Shown here: positions 34,311 through 45,839 of the stretch, one piece after another
Position numbering within the stretch: the first letter of the stretch is position 1
How the letters are laid out: each line of letters begins with the position of its first letter
Assembly (NCBI GenBank): GCA_022559845.1
Contig: CM040117.1
Coordinates: 81,790,559 to 81,854,558 of the forward strand
Direction of reading: 5' to 3'
Source of the DNA: Amorphophallus konjac
Lineage: Eukaryota; Streptophyta; Magnoliopsida; Alismatales; Araceae
Length of the DNA: 64,000 bases
Notes under the pieces: generated by a model
Seen by the model: the letters and a program-made list of their open reading frames with translations, nothing else
The model's database searches: none
Told to the model about the DNA's origin: nothing
Program-made: the position numbers and the translations under genes

Positions 34311-35583
34311 ACTTTAATTTTTTTTTACTTTAAAAAATATACTTTTTATTTTTAATTTATGGTGCTAGGAATACATATATATATATATTGGATATATATA
34401 TGAAAATGCACAGTAAATTAAAGCGGATTTTATCGAGTAGGTTAATTGTGTTATCTCGACGGTAAATGTCAAATGTTAAATTTTATTTAACCGTGTTGAA
34501 TTTACCGAGGTGAGATAATTACTATTTACCTTGAGATAAAATAGTAATAATTGAAGTTACTTCAGTAAAATTTAAGTTTTTGAATTTTTAATTATTAGAT
34601 AATTAGAAAATTCAAAATTTAAATTTTATTGAAGATAAATGTAGAAAATTCAAATATTTGAATTTTAATTATTAGATAATTGTTAAATTCAAATTTTGAA
34701 TTTTAGAAAATTGTTAATTGAGGATAATTGTATTATTTTAAATTTATTTTCAAACAAAATTATTGGATAATTAGTTTGAATTTAAATTTAAATTATTGAC
34801 ATGTTTAAATTTTGAATTTAAATTTGATTATTGATAATTAAATTTAAATTTAAATTTAATTAATTATCTCAATTAGATGCCCCTGTAGAAAATGATGGTT
34901 CTTTACGTGATCTACTTTATTTACCCTGTATTGGCCTGCTTGTCTTTTTAATTTTAGTTAATCATGCTTCGATTTTTAAAATTAAACAAAGCTGGCCTGT
35001 TTTTGTTTGCACATCCCATTTTTAAATTCAAAAGTAATGATTATTTTCAAAAAATAACCCTTGATTGATTTTATTGGAATGGATTGGCAAGTGATCATGG
35101 ACTTGATTAATGTAATTAATTGGGGTCTGCGAACCTCCTTTCTCACTCCGTTAAAATTCTAATGTACTTCTATCTTCCTCCATTGTTGTACTCGCCCTAA
35201 GGGCTTCTGGAATTTTATTTGATATGTAATTTACTTTTTTCCGGCCTGTGTGCTGTGTAAAAGTTGTAATTACTGCGGCGTCAGAGTTTGAAAGTGCGGA
35301 GCACACCCGACGAGGATGATCCAGCTGCTTCGGAAGCGGGCCGAATGTCTTAGTTATATTAGGGTTAAAGTCCATGATCATTTGCGTTTTAATTTTACAT
35401 TGGATGCATTTACTTTGTGCAAACTAATAGGTACGGTAAATATATTGGATATATTTATATTACCACCTAGGGTGAGATCAAGATAAAATTAAATTCCCGC
35501 GCGATTAAATTTTACATCTGGTAAGCGTGGCTCCAGGAGTCGTCGTGGCCCTCCATCATTATGGAGTGAATGAACGTCTTCAT

Positions 35584-35896
35584 TTCATGGATTTGTTGTG
35601 CTTTCTACAAGGTCCATGAGTTTGGGGGCGGGATTAAACTCCAAGGCTTGGCCTCAATGGGATGAGGAATTGAACTCGGCCTTGTTGTGCTTTCCACAAG
35701 GGTCGGGTCATGAACTCATTGCTATGTAGTAATGATGGTTAGATCTAACCGAGAATATCCTTTGTTGTGCTTTCCACAAGGGGATGATTTCTCGGGGGCC
35801 GAATATCGGATATTGCATTAGATGCAAGTGCCTGTTGACTGCCCTTGAGATGGTGTATGACTTGTTGTGCTTTCCACAAGGTCGTACATCAGTCTC
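35584..35896 (+). ncRNA. Four-hairpin RNA element in the Copia leader (proposed)
   Basis: Four hairpins at 35584-35620, 35674-35708, 35749-35795 and 35847-35896. All share the apical loop TGTGCTTTCC (last base T in the first), a five-pair inner stem (C/T)TTGT with ACAAG, and a single bulged G on the 3' side directly below. Below the bulge the outer stems are unrelated in sequence yet complementary: TCATGGA/TCCATGA, ACTCGGC/GTCGGGT with wobbles, ATCC/GGAT then CCGAGAA/TTCTCGG, and a 14-pair stem in the last. Retained pairing with different sequence points to RNA structure. It may serve packaging, dimerisation or translation; that is inference. Confidence 0.7.
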
Positions 35897-36062
35897 GTTG
35901 GGATTCCGACCCACTAGGTTGATCTCGCTGATCTCCCGTTCTATATACTGAGGGTTATATAGTTCGATCGAAAAATAGTGGGACTAACTAAGATAGAAAA
36001 CCACATCTAAGTTAGAATTTGAACACATGCTAAGTTATCTTTTATTTCTTATCCAGATTACA

Positions 36063-39000
36063 ATGTCGTCGTCCAACCCCCTCCGCGGCATCTTGGATGC
36101 AAACAAATTAACTGGACCGAACTACTCGGATTGGCTGCGTAATCTACGCATAGTCCTTACCGCCGAAAAGATTGCGTACGTGTTGGACACGGTTCATTCT
36201 GAGCCAGCTCCTGATGCCGACGAGGGCGAGATACTGGCTTATGCCAAGTGGTCTGAGGACTCCTCCCTTGCCCAATGTTACATGTTGGCCTCTATGACTC
36301 CCGAGCTGCAGAGGTAATTTGAAAAGACTAATTGTAGAAGCATACTTCTCAATCTACGCCAGCTCTTCGGGGAGCAGGGTAGGATTGAGAGATATGATAT
36401 CTCAAAAAGGCTTTTCAGGACACGGATGTCTGAGGGTTCATCAGTACAGGCCCATGTACTAAAAATGATGGAGAGGATAGAGAGACTCAATGCACTGGGG
36501 TTCAAGTTGGATCTTGAACTATGCATTGATCTTATACTCCAGTCATTGCCCGATTCCTTTTCTTCCTTCATCATAAACTTTAACATGAATAGAATTGATG
36601 CAACTCTCCCGGAGCTGCTCAACATGTTAAAGAGTGCTGAAGGAACTATGCAGAAAGATAAACCATCTTCGTCTGTAATGATTGTTGGCCGGGCCAACAA
36701 GAAAAGGAAGGCCACCCAAATATCCACCACAAGTAACAAAGGGAAGGGAAAGAAGAAGGCCATGGGTAAGCAACTCGCCAAGGTTGACAAAGGGAAGGGC
36801 AATAAGAATGAAAAGGAAGATAAATATTTTCGATGCGGGGAAACTGGGCATTGGAAAAGGAATTGCAAGGTAATTCTAAATGAAGGTATTTTTGTCATAG
36901 ACCTTAATTTGTCATATATGGAATCCACATCATGGGTATTGGATACTGGATGTGCATCTCATATCTGTAATTCTGTGCAGGTGCTGGCAAATAGAAGGCG
37001 ACTAGGAAAAAAGGAGATTGAACTGAGGATGGGCAATGGAGCTTTAGTTTCTGCCAAAGCTGTCGGGAATGCACGCCTCAGTTTACCTTCAGGAGTCATT
37101 CTGGAGCTGAATGACTGTTATTATGTTCCTAATATTATTAAGAACATTATTTCAATCTCTGGTCTGTATAACATTGGATATACATTGGCTTTTAATAGCA
37201 CTGGGTGCTCTATAATGAATAATGGTTTGGTTATAGCCAATGGTTCATTAGTCAATGGTCTTTATGTATTAGATACACGTTCTAATGTTATGCAAGTTTC
37301 CAATGCTGATGAAGTGAATTCTGCATATCTATGGCATTGCAGACTTGGTCATATAAGTGAGAAAAGAGTCTCTCACTTACACTTAAATGGGTATTTGAAT
37401 TCATTCGAATACAAGCCATTTGATACCTGTGAGTCGTGTCTCATGGGGAAAATGACCAAGGCTCCCTTTAGTGGACATGGTGAGAGGGCTGTTGACCTTC
37501 TCGAGCTCATACACTCGGATGTGTGTGGACCCATGTCCGTGGAAGCAAAAGGGGGTTACCTCTATTTCATTTCTTTTATTGATGACTTCTCTAGATATGG
37601 CTATGTGTATTTAATGAGAAATAAGTCACAAGCCTTTGAGAAGTTTAAGGAATACAAAAATGAAGTAGAGAAACAGACTGGCAAAAGTATTAAGACTCTT
37701 CGATCGGATCGAGGAGGTGAATACTTAAGCCATGAATTCACTTCTTATCTTAAAGACCATGGAATAGTTTCTCAGTGGACTCCACCGTATACACCACAGC
37801 ACAATGGTGTATCCGAAAGGAGAAATAGGACCTTGTTAGACATGGTCCGATCCATGATGTCTAAGTCAGGACTACCCTTGTTTCTCTAGGGCTATGCGTT
37901 AGAGACAGCGACTTATTTATTGAATAGGATATCAAGTAAATCAGTTCCTTCTATACCATATGAGATATGGAAGGGCAGGAAACTAAATTTTAATCACATT
38001 AAAATTTGGGGGTGTCCTGCTCATGTAAAGAAGAACGAAAGTGATAAGCTTGAGTCGAGAACCGATAAGTATAGGTTTGTGGGATATCCAAAGGAGATAT
38101 TTGGATATTATTTCTATCACCCTTCTGAGTAAAGGGTCTTAGTGGCCAAGAGAGCTGTATTTCTGGAAAGAGAATATCTACTCCAGAAAAATAGTGGGAG
38201 CCAGATAGAATTGGACGAGGTCCAATAACCACAACCCATAGACACAAACTCATTAGATGAGACTGTATCGGTTGATCCTATTCAGAGTGAAACACTGACA
38301 CTATGTAGATCTGGTAGACTGCCAAGAGAACCTGAGAGATATGTTGGACATGTCTCAGAGGGGTCCTCTAAGGTATGTATCGATGCGGATGAAGATCCTC
38401 AGTCGTACCAGGAGGCGATCCGTAGTGTAGACTCCGAGAAATGGCAAGAGGCAATGGATTCAGAAATCCAGTCCATGTACACCAATAAAGTTTGGAACTT
38501 AGTTGATGTACCCGAAGGGAAGGTCCCTATCGGCTGCAAATGATTTTCAAAAGGAAAATCGGTGCAGATGGACAGGTTGACACATACAAGGCTAGACTAG
38601 TGGCGAAAGGATATCGTCAAAGGCAAGGCATTGACTATGACGAGACTTTTTCGCCGGTTGCCATGGTTAAGTCAATCAGAATCCTCCTTGCCATTGCTGC
38701 ATACCTAGATTATGAGATCTGGCAAATGGATGTGAAGATAGCTTTTCTTAATGGAAATCTGTCAGAAGAGGTGTACATGGTACAGCCTGAATGATTCACC
38801 TCCAAGCTACATCCTAATAAGGTATGCAAACTTCAAAGGTCCATTTATGGATTAAAGCAGGCATCTAGAAGCTTGAACTTAAGATTTGATGAGGTTGTCA
38901 AATCTTTCAACTTCATTCAGAATGAGGATGAACCCTGTGTTTACAAGAAGGTCAGTGGGAGCTCTGTGACCTTCTTGGTCCTTTATGTTGATGCCAGCTT

Positions 39001-39970
39001 ACTCATTGAGAATGATGTAGAGATGTTGACATCAACTAAGTCTTTGTTGTCCTATACTTTCTCCATGAAGGATTTGGGAGAAGCATCCTATGTGCTGGGC
39101 ATAAGGATCTATTGAGATAGATCTAAAAGGATGCTAGGATTATCCCAATTCATGTACATAGACACTATATTCAAAAGGTTTAGGATGAAAAATTCCAAGA
39201 GAGGTCTCATTCCCATGAGATATGGAATTTGCCTATCCAAGGGGATGAGTCCTAAAACTTCTGAGGAGGTGGCACACATGAATTAGGTACCATATGCTTC
39301 GGCGATAGGGTCAATCATATATGCAATGCTATGTACATGGCCTGATGTTGCCAATGCTTTAAGCATTGTCAGTAAATATCAAGTAAATCCAAGCGAAGAG
39401 CACTGGAAGGCACTAAAGGGTATCCTTAAATACCTGCGAAGGGCTAAGGATCTTTTTCTACTTTATGGAGGAGAGGACCTATAGCTTAGAGGTTACACAG
39501 ACTCTAGTTTCCAGTCAGATCCAGATGACTGTAAATCCATGTCAGGGTTTGTATTCATGTTGAATGGAGGGGCAGTCAGTTGGAGAAGCTCCAAGCAAGA
39601 TACGACTGCAGACTCGACGACTGAGGCAGAATATATTGCTGCAGCTGAAGCTGCTAAAGAAGCCGTCTGGATGAAGAAATTCATCTTGGAACTTGCCGTA
39701 GTTCCCGAGATATCAGCTCCCATCCCATTATTTTATGATAATAATGAGGCCATCGCCCAGGCGAAGGAACCCAGATCTCACCAAAGGTCGAAGCATATTC
39801 TGAGGCGCTTCCACCTTATTCGGGAGATTGTTGATCGTGGAGATGTGATGGTAGAGCGTGTACCGTCATAAGACAACATAGCAGATCCACTGACTAAGCC
39901 TTTGACACAGACTGTATTTGAGCGCCACCGGGATAAGATGGGCCTCAAAGTTGTGAGCAATTGGCTGTAG
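36063..39970 (+). pseudogene. Copia gag-pol polyprotein (broken)
   Basis: Start taken at ATG 36063 (MSSSNPLRGILDANKLTGPN), the conserved Gag start; an ATG 36 bp upstream is in frame but unlike the family. Domains: Gag to ~36830; zinc knuckle near 36820-36860 with its first Cys replaced by Tyr (YFRCGETGHWKRNC); protease WVLDTGCASH (Asp-Thr-Gly at 36942-36950); integrase zinc finger HCRLGH...CESC near 37340-37440; core Asp in HSDVCGP, Asp in RSDRGGEY, Glu in HNGVSERRNRT; RT from 38450; RNase H from ~39480 (GYTDSSFQSD, TTEAEYIAAAEA). Stops are near 36315, 37887, 38130, 38226, 38792, 39113, 39283, 39482 and 39869. A one-base deletion lies near 38541. The RT catalytic YVDD reads YVDA at about 38990. 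Confidence 0.93.
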
Positions 39971-39984
39971 TTCAAGTGGGAGAT
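39971..39984 (+). promoter_or_regulatory. Copia polypurine tract
   Basis: AAGTGGGAGAT lies directly before the TGTTAGTG start of the 3' LTR and directly after the gag-pol stop at 39968-39970. Confidence 0.85.
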
Positions 39985-41573
39985 TGTTAGTGTTGGTGTG
40001 CTACAAGTCAATTTTGGGTCGGATAGGCCCAATAGTTGTACGATCTTGTTCGTTATTAATAAAGTGGTATTTGAGCGTAAATATGCGATTGTGTTACTTT
40101 ATGTTGTCCCTAGGATATGTGGTTGTAAAGTCAACTCGAGATCGGATCTCGATTATGAGACCGACTTTATATGAACACATACCTTAAACTGTTCCTGGTT
40201 GGAGGGTAATCACTCGGGGACTTTGATTACCTATTAAATTAGTACACATGATGTGTTAGTGACCAGTCTCATGGTTATTGGTGCGGGGAACCAACACATA
40301 TGTGTAGGTGTATGTCCTTGGAGGATGTACACTGAACTGATCCGCTATTGGATCTTCAGATGGTTGATTATACCTAATGTCAACTGAAGATCCAACGGTC
40401 TCAGTAGCATCGTTGGTCCTTTGACCTGAGACATTGATCGGATCTTACACGAGGACTGGAATAGTTTAATTACTTGGCTAAGTGACTTTAACCATAAGTC
40501 ATGAGTTACCGAGTCATTAACCACTCCAGGATACGTGTGAAGATCGTCAATGGTCAAGAAGGGATCGCTCACTGTCAGGTATATATCAGACAGTTAATAG
40601 GTCATGACATTGACGCTCCATTAAATCCCTGGCCAGGGTCGTGTGAGTTCATTTAGAACGGACGTCATACACTTTAAGGAGGTCATAGTCAAATGGCACG
40701 ATCATGGGGTTTGACGGAAACCATACCCTCGATCGTACCAAACTCATAGAAGGAGTGAGGGATTATATCGATGCGGTAACTGTGGACTTACAGGTACCAG
40801 ACAGGCTGGTTTAAACCCGACATCTTCTAGGATCACGCGGATTTACTTGACCCAACGTGATCGAAGGTTCGGAATGAATTAAACTATTATTCGGCTCTTG
40901 TAGAAGCGAATAATACGTTTAATTTACTTCTAATTGAGAATTAGAAGTTAATGGGCCTTAAACTAGAGTGACTAAGGGCCTAGAGGATCACACACAATGG
41001 ATTCTTGGGTGACGGAATATTATTGTACAAATGTATGTATTAATTCCCTTTAATTCCTTTTGGAAAGGAGTGTAAATGGGGCTTAATACATATGTATAAT
41101 AATGGAAAGGTCATATATACAATTTTGGTCCTTTGGAGGTCTTTAGAAAAGGTCCAAATTCTATATATATGGCACCTACGTGAGTTCATTCGAACTCTTC
41201 CCTTCCCTTTGGCTAATCAAGCAGTTAAGGCCAAAGAAGGAGGATTAGCCTCCCCCCTTTCTCCCTCTTGCTCTCTCTCTCTCTAGAAGGTGATAGAGTC
41301 GGGGAAGGTCGTGCCGGGGGGGTACCGTCGCTACGCAAGGGTCCATGTGGATCTGCTCTAGAGGCCGTATAGCTGTGTGGCTCGGTATTCTGCATCGGAT
41401 ATCGCAGACAGCATCGTTCCGTGCAAGGTGAAATACGCAACCCGTAATTAGGGGTCTGGGGTAATTAAAACACCGATTAGAGCACAGATCTAGGATTCCA
41501 TAGCACCGGGATCGGGCCAAATATATTTTTGTTATCCGCTGCGTTACCCGATAGTGTTGTGTGAAACCTTACA
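39985..41573 (+). repeat. Copia 3' LTR
   Basis: 1589 bp, collinear with the 5' LTR; ends CCTTACA followed by the target repeat CTCCC. Confidence 0.95.
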
Positions 41574-41578
41574 CTCCC

Positions 41579-42212
41579 GACGTTGCGGCACCCAAGGTCC
41601 CTGACTCTCTTCTTCGGCCGTAGAAACAAAGGTGTTCGGGCTGCGCCTAATGTAAAATAAACACCAATTACCTGCGATCGATGGGGAAGACGTCTAGTAC
41701 ACGAACCCCCACAATCATCTACACTCGTACCAGCAGAACCTCCTTCTCTCCATGTGGCACACGACATTCCGTGCCCACGTGCCGTGCCCTGGCGGCACAT
41801 CCCAAGTCAAACACTTGGTTCTGCAGGTGGTCATCGAGAAATCGACTGGCACACCTGCATTCCATCCAGCCATCCTTGTCCCAGTTCTCCAGAACAATTA
41901 ACCATTCCTTCTTATGCATTCCTATCTTTCTTTTCTAAATACCCCCAGAATTCCAGCGTGCCAAGTCAACCTATCTCGGCCTTCCGTGAAGGTGAGTGTG
42001 TGTCACCGCCGTGAGGAAAAATAGAATGGATTCCCCGTGTGGGTAAATAGATGGGTTTCTTTTGCCTTGATGCCCACTTTTCAGTTCTCTCTGCTTCATC
42101 TCTGCTTCATCTCCTTTCCCCATCGTTGTCGCTTTCGCTCCATCGCCATTCCATTTCACTTCCGGCCGCTTCCGCTCGCTCCCTTGCAAATGGTACATCA
42201 AGGAGGGGCATC
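41579..42212 (+). other. 3' end of the interior of an older LTR element (inferred)
   Basis: No coding domain is seen. The last bases, AAGGAGGGGCATC (42200-42212), form a purine tract immediately before TGTTGACACC, the typical junction of interior and 3' LTR in plant Tat or Athila-type elements. The Copia element is inserted into or next to this older element. Confidence 0.5.
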
Positions 42213-44143
42213 TGTTGACACCCATTTTCAGCCTGCAAGTTGAGTTCTTTCTCTTATTCATCTTTCATTATATCCTGAATTATCCATTGTTTTGGGGTCT
42301 TTCTTGATCGTATTTCGAGCCCATTTCAGTTCATTTCCCAGCCCATGGAGCCTTGAATGCTATTTTTCTTGATTGCCTCACGTTCAAGCCTATTTTCATA
42401 GTGGTGATCGGGGCCAAACTGCGTTTCTGGCATTTTTCAGTAAACCAATGCTCAGTTCGGTCCCTACTGCCCCCCGGTCGCTGTCTCCAAGTTGACTGCG
42501 ATCATAAGATCATGGTCTCCTAGACGACCGGGTTCTCCCATTTTCCTTTTATTTTTTATTTTTCAATCGCCCATGATGCGGTCTGGTTGAAGACCGCGAT
42601 CAGCATATCCCGATCGCCTACCAGACCACTTTCTTCCTGTGTCAACCCCGTACCCGTGGGTGCGTCGACTCCATTCTTTGGGCCTTCTAGGTTGCGGTTC
42701 TCACATGACCGCCTTCTTCTGGTGGCGGTCTCGCGATAGGACGCGTTCTCGTTGCAGAGTCCTGATGATCCTAGGCTCCATTTTCTTCTACCGAGGACCC
42801 CTTGGAGTCCTAGATCGCGCTTTTTTGCTCCAAGGATGGGGTGCCACATCGACTCTAATCCCTTCCTGGGATATTATCCCACTATTATCTCATGATTTAT
42901 CAAGATAAACTCTAATTTTTTGGTATTTATCCTTAGATTTGACCTAGGGTTTTTGCAACTCTATAAATAGCCTCCAAGGGTTTTGCGCGAAGGGAGGGCA
43001 TTCTTTGATCCGGGCCGAAGCCATGCCGCACCGCCGAGTCACCTCTTCGACCCCAGGCCGTCCAGGGAAGTATTAACTTCATCCTCCTTCGCTTAGGGCT
43101 CTCTCTTCTCATCCCTTCTTCTATTTCTTTGCTCCATCTTCCTGAGTTTTCACACAGTTTTTCTGCACTATTTTGTACAGTCTTATGCACGTTGCTGCAC
43201 ATTCATGCATGTTTGCATCATTATTTAATCACTGTTCCTATGCATTTTAAATCATCTTTTCACTCCTCTTCATACACAATACACACACCTATTGTTTGCT
43301 CCTTTTTACAGGGGTTAAAAACCCTCTCTCAGTGCGTTCTCCCTCAATTTTTATGTTGATTTTTTACTTATGGGATGGATGCTACACCTGTGGTTTCTAA
43401 TGGGTTTTTCTCCCTTGTTTAGCTTTCTTTCACCGGAAGGCAACAACAGAACGTGAGGACCTTGTCTTCTAGCCGACTGGAAGGTGAGGAGGTTTAATCC
43501 ACGGAATCCGGCATCCCTTTGTGAGCGCGATCATTGTAGCAGTCTTCCTCGGCCGCATTATTTCCCTTTTTCCAAGGTACGCAGTAGCCCCTTTCATTTC
43601 CTATAGTATTTCCCACTGTTAGCCCTTGGTGGCGATCACGATCCTCTATTATTCTTCATTGCCCCCCTTCCCCATTCTTACATTGCATGCTTATATGCTT
43701 ATTGTTCATTTGTTCGGGGCGGGGATTTAAAAATCAATAGCCCGTCGCAAGTAACTTGCAACACGGGGTGGTACGGTGCCACCAAACTCAAGATGACTAG
43801 CTATACTCGCTAATCCAGTGGCCATCGAGTCACACGACTCATCCAAAGGCCATTGTACCATACAACACCATGCCATCTAATTATCCTAGTCCAAGAGTCT
43901 GAAATCACAGTCAAAAGAACTCTTAAGGCGGCTCACAACCGCCGAGTTCATTCCCTCTCTAAGGGAGACTAAGAAGCCCCCAGCCCCTGGCTAGTCATTG
44001 GACTCTCGGTCACTGGCCATATGCATGGCCCACATGGAAATCACTTTCCGAGGAAACTATTCCAGCGTAGAAACAACCCTCTAACCGTAGTACTGTGTAT
44101 GGTAACTCAAACTAGCATAGGAAGAAGCTCGGAACACACAGGG
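42213..44143 (+). repeat. LTR-like segment starting TGTTGACACC
   Basis: Begins TGTTGACACC after a purine tract and carries a good TATA box at 42962-42970 (TATAAATAG) followed by a plausible transcribed region. The right end is not certain, because the next clear LTR-type end (GGTGTCAACA) is at 47482, beyond another insertion. Conserved-looking tRNA primer sites were not found. Confidence 0.5.
42962..42970 (+). promoter_or_regulatory. TATA box of the LTR-like segment
   Basis: TATAAATAG about 750 bp inside the putative LTR, followed by GCCTCCAAGGGTTTTGCG. Position and sequence fit an LTR promoter. Confidence 0.5.
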
Positions 44144-44144
44144 T
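44116..44144 (+). repeat. 29-bp direct repeat, left copy
   Basis: Starts CATAGGAAGAAGCTCGG and ends ACACACAGGGT. An identical copy is at 47481-47509. Together they bound a 3.3-kb block whose ends look like LTR ends. Confidence 0.9.
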
Positions 44145-44689
44145 GTGGACGCGGATTTTTTGTTTGATTTTTATTTTTTTATTATTTTTTGATTTTGGAT
44201 TTATTAGGCGTGCCAGTCACCGGAGTGACAATTTTATTGTGCGCTCGATCTGACTTGGTCAGTCGATTGTGAAATCCAAGTCAGGACCCGAAGTCCGTCA
44301 TACCATAAAGGCTATGACGTTAATTATGCCTTTCCTAAGAAAGACAACCCTTGATTAAACGCCAAAATAGGAGGCCACTCGGGGCGGTTAAAAATGATAG
44401 TGCGTAGTATGGAAATTCTTGTTATTCTAAGAATGTAGTTGAATAAACACCAGATTATTAAATCAACGTGACCTCCTCTCATGTGGGTCACGCCGGATAG
44501 AAATAGGACACCGTCCCCGCAGTTGCGGGACGGGGCCTGGGCAATCATCGGGGACATGTCCCCTTTCACGTTTCTCATCCGGCTAAGGGGGGGCCTTGCA
44601 GTGTTTGTATTCCCCGAAGAATCGAGCCAGACGGGAGGTGTATGGTATACGCTCCTCGGGGCTTGTCGGGGTTAAAGCGTCAATTGATA

Positions 44690-45790
44690 TTTCGGCAGCG
44701 TTTCCCCTTAATCTGGATTATGCCCAGGGGGAAATAGGCTATCATCCACGGAGTGCCGGGATGAAAGCCGAGAGAGAAAGAGGCCGAACCTCCCGAACTA
44801 TATATCTGCCATGGGGCAATGTTTGATTTGCCCCTGCGGAAGCTGGCGGAACTCATGCAGTGGCAGAGCCTTCCCGAGCTAAAGGGGTTACTCATGAATC
44901 CGATGCAGGACAACGGAATGTAAGGGAATCTGACTCCCTTTAAATTTATCCCCGGGATAGGTTCGGTGACTCATGGGTATCCTTGGGTGGATCTGATCAA
45001 GCTATCGAAGGCTCAACTGGATGGCAGGGTAAGTTCTCGGCGACGCTCAAGGTAGATGGGGTTCCCAGCGCGAAGGCAAGAAGGCCAGGGGGTTCCCGGC
45101 GCAAGGGTAAAGTGGCAAAAAGGTTCCCGGCGCGACTTGGGGTGGATGGGTTCTCGGCGCGAGAAGGCTTGCGCCGAGAGCATTTCACCTATTCTACTGT
45201 GCATGGTGCCGAGAGGTATCATAGCGCCGAGATGGTTTCTAAGGGTTTACGGCACCCTGCTTTTGGGTTTCTTGGCAATTCAGGACAAGTTAGATGGATT
45301 ATGTGAGGTCAAAGTGGATCAGTTCATCAGATCTGAACTGGATTGGGTTTGGGTTCCGAAGGAAGGCCAAGATCGAAGAGGAATTGGGGAAATCAGGGTC
45401 TAGAGGATCCCTGTCACCAGTGTTCGTGCAGAGCCCCGGGGACAGCTTAATGTCGTCTTCAAGTGCCTGCTCCTGGAAGAATTTTGGCAGCACCTCCCCC
45501 GGACTTAGCATTTGCCAGGGAATGATATAGGCTAACATCCACGGAGTGCCGGGATGAAAGCCGGAAAGTGAGGGAGCACTAAAGCTCAAGGAGACTGTAC
45601 ATGTCTCTAGCCTCGGTCACTATTCCCCTTCTCGGAGACTGACGAAACCCTTGTAAAGACAAGGTCCGCCAGACCCACGGGGTTGTGTGTGAATCCAATT
45701 CGGGACATAGGAATGTAGGGGAGGTCAATCCCCTGTTAATTTATCTCCGAGGGCGTATATGACGACTCAAGAATGTCTCAGGGTACGTGG
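44690..45790. repeat. Diverged ~790-bp tandem duplication
   Basis: The phrase ATCCACGGAGTGCCGGGATG followed by AAAGCCG occurs near 44754 and 45538. Around both copies the order of features is shared: LTR-like CCCCGG tracts, AGGAATGTAAGGG-like text and TTAATTTATC. Between them lie several copies of GGTTCCCGGCGCG and its partner GCGCCGAGA. Confidence 0.65.
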
Positions 45791-45839
45791 ACGAAGCGAT
45801 CAAGGGGTAAACAAAGGGTAGAAACTTGGTTATCGGCGT

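Larger units (their letters stand above)
34023..36062 (+). other. Long Copia 5' leader with structured repeats
   Basis: Two kilobases between primer site and gag. In order: a GC-rich palindromic stretch (34190-34310), an AT-rich low-complexity zone of AAATTTGAATTT-like words (34320-34870), ordinary sequence, and four spaced hairpins sharing one apical loop (35584-35896). No protein domain is recognised. Confidence 0.75.
32419..41573 (+). mobile_element. Complete Ty1/copia retrotransposon
   Basis: 9155 bp with two ~1.59-kb LTRs, TG...CA ends and a perfect 5-bp target duplication CTCCC (32414-32418 and 41574-41578). Order: LTR, tRNA-iMet primer site, an unusually long 2-kb leader, gag, protease, integrase, RT, RNase H, purine tract, LTR. 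Integrase before RT defines Copia. I count about 43 differences between LTRs, roughly 2.7% and mostly transitions, so it is much younger than the chromovirus at 10986. Nine or so stops and one frameshift break the polyprotein. Confidence 0.95.

Noticed and set aside
36278..36928. 216-codon frame on the minus strand
   Set aside because: Antisense to the Copia gag region, whose plus-strand frame carries the recognised motifs.
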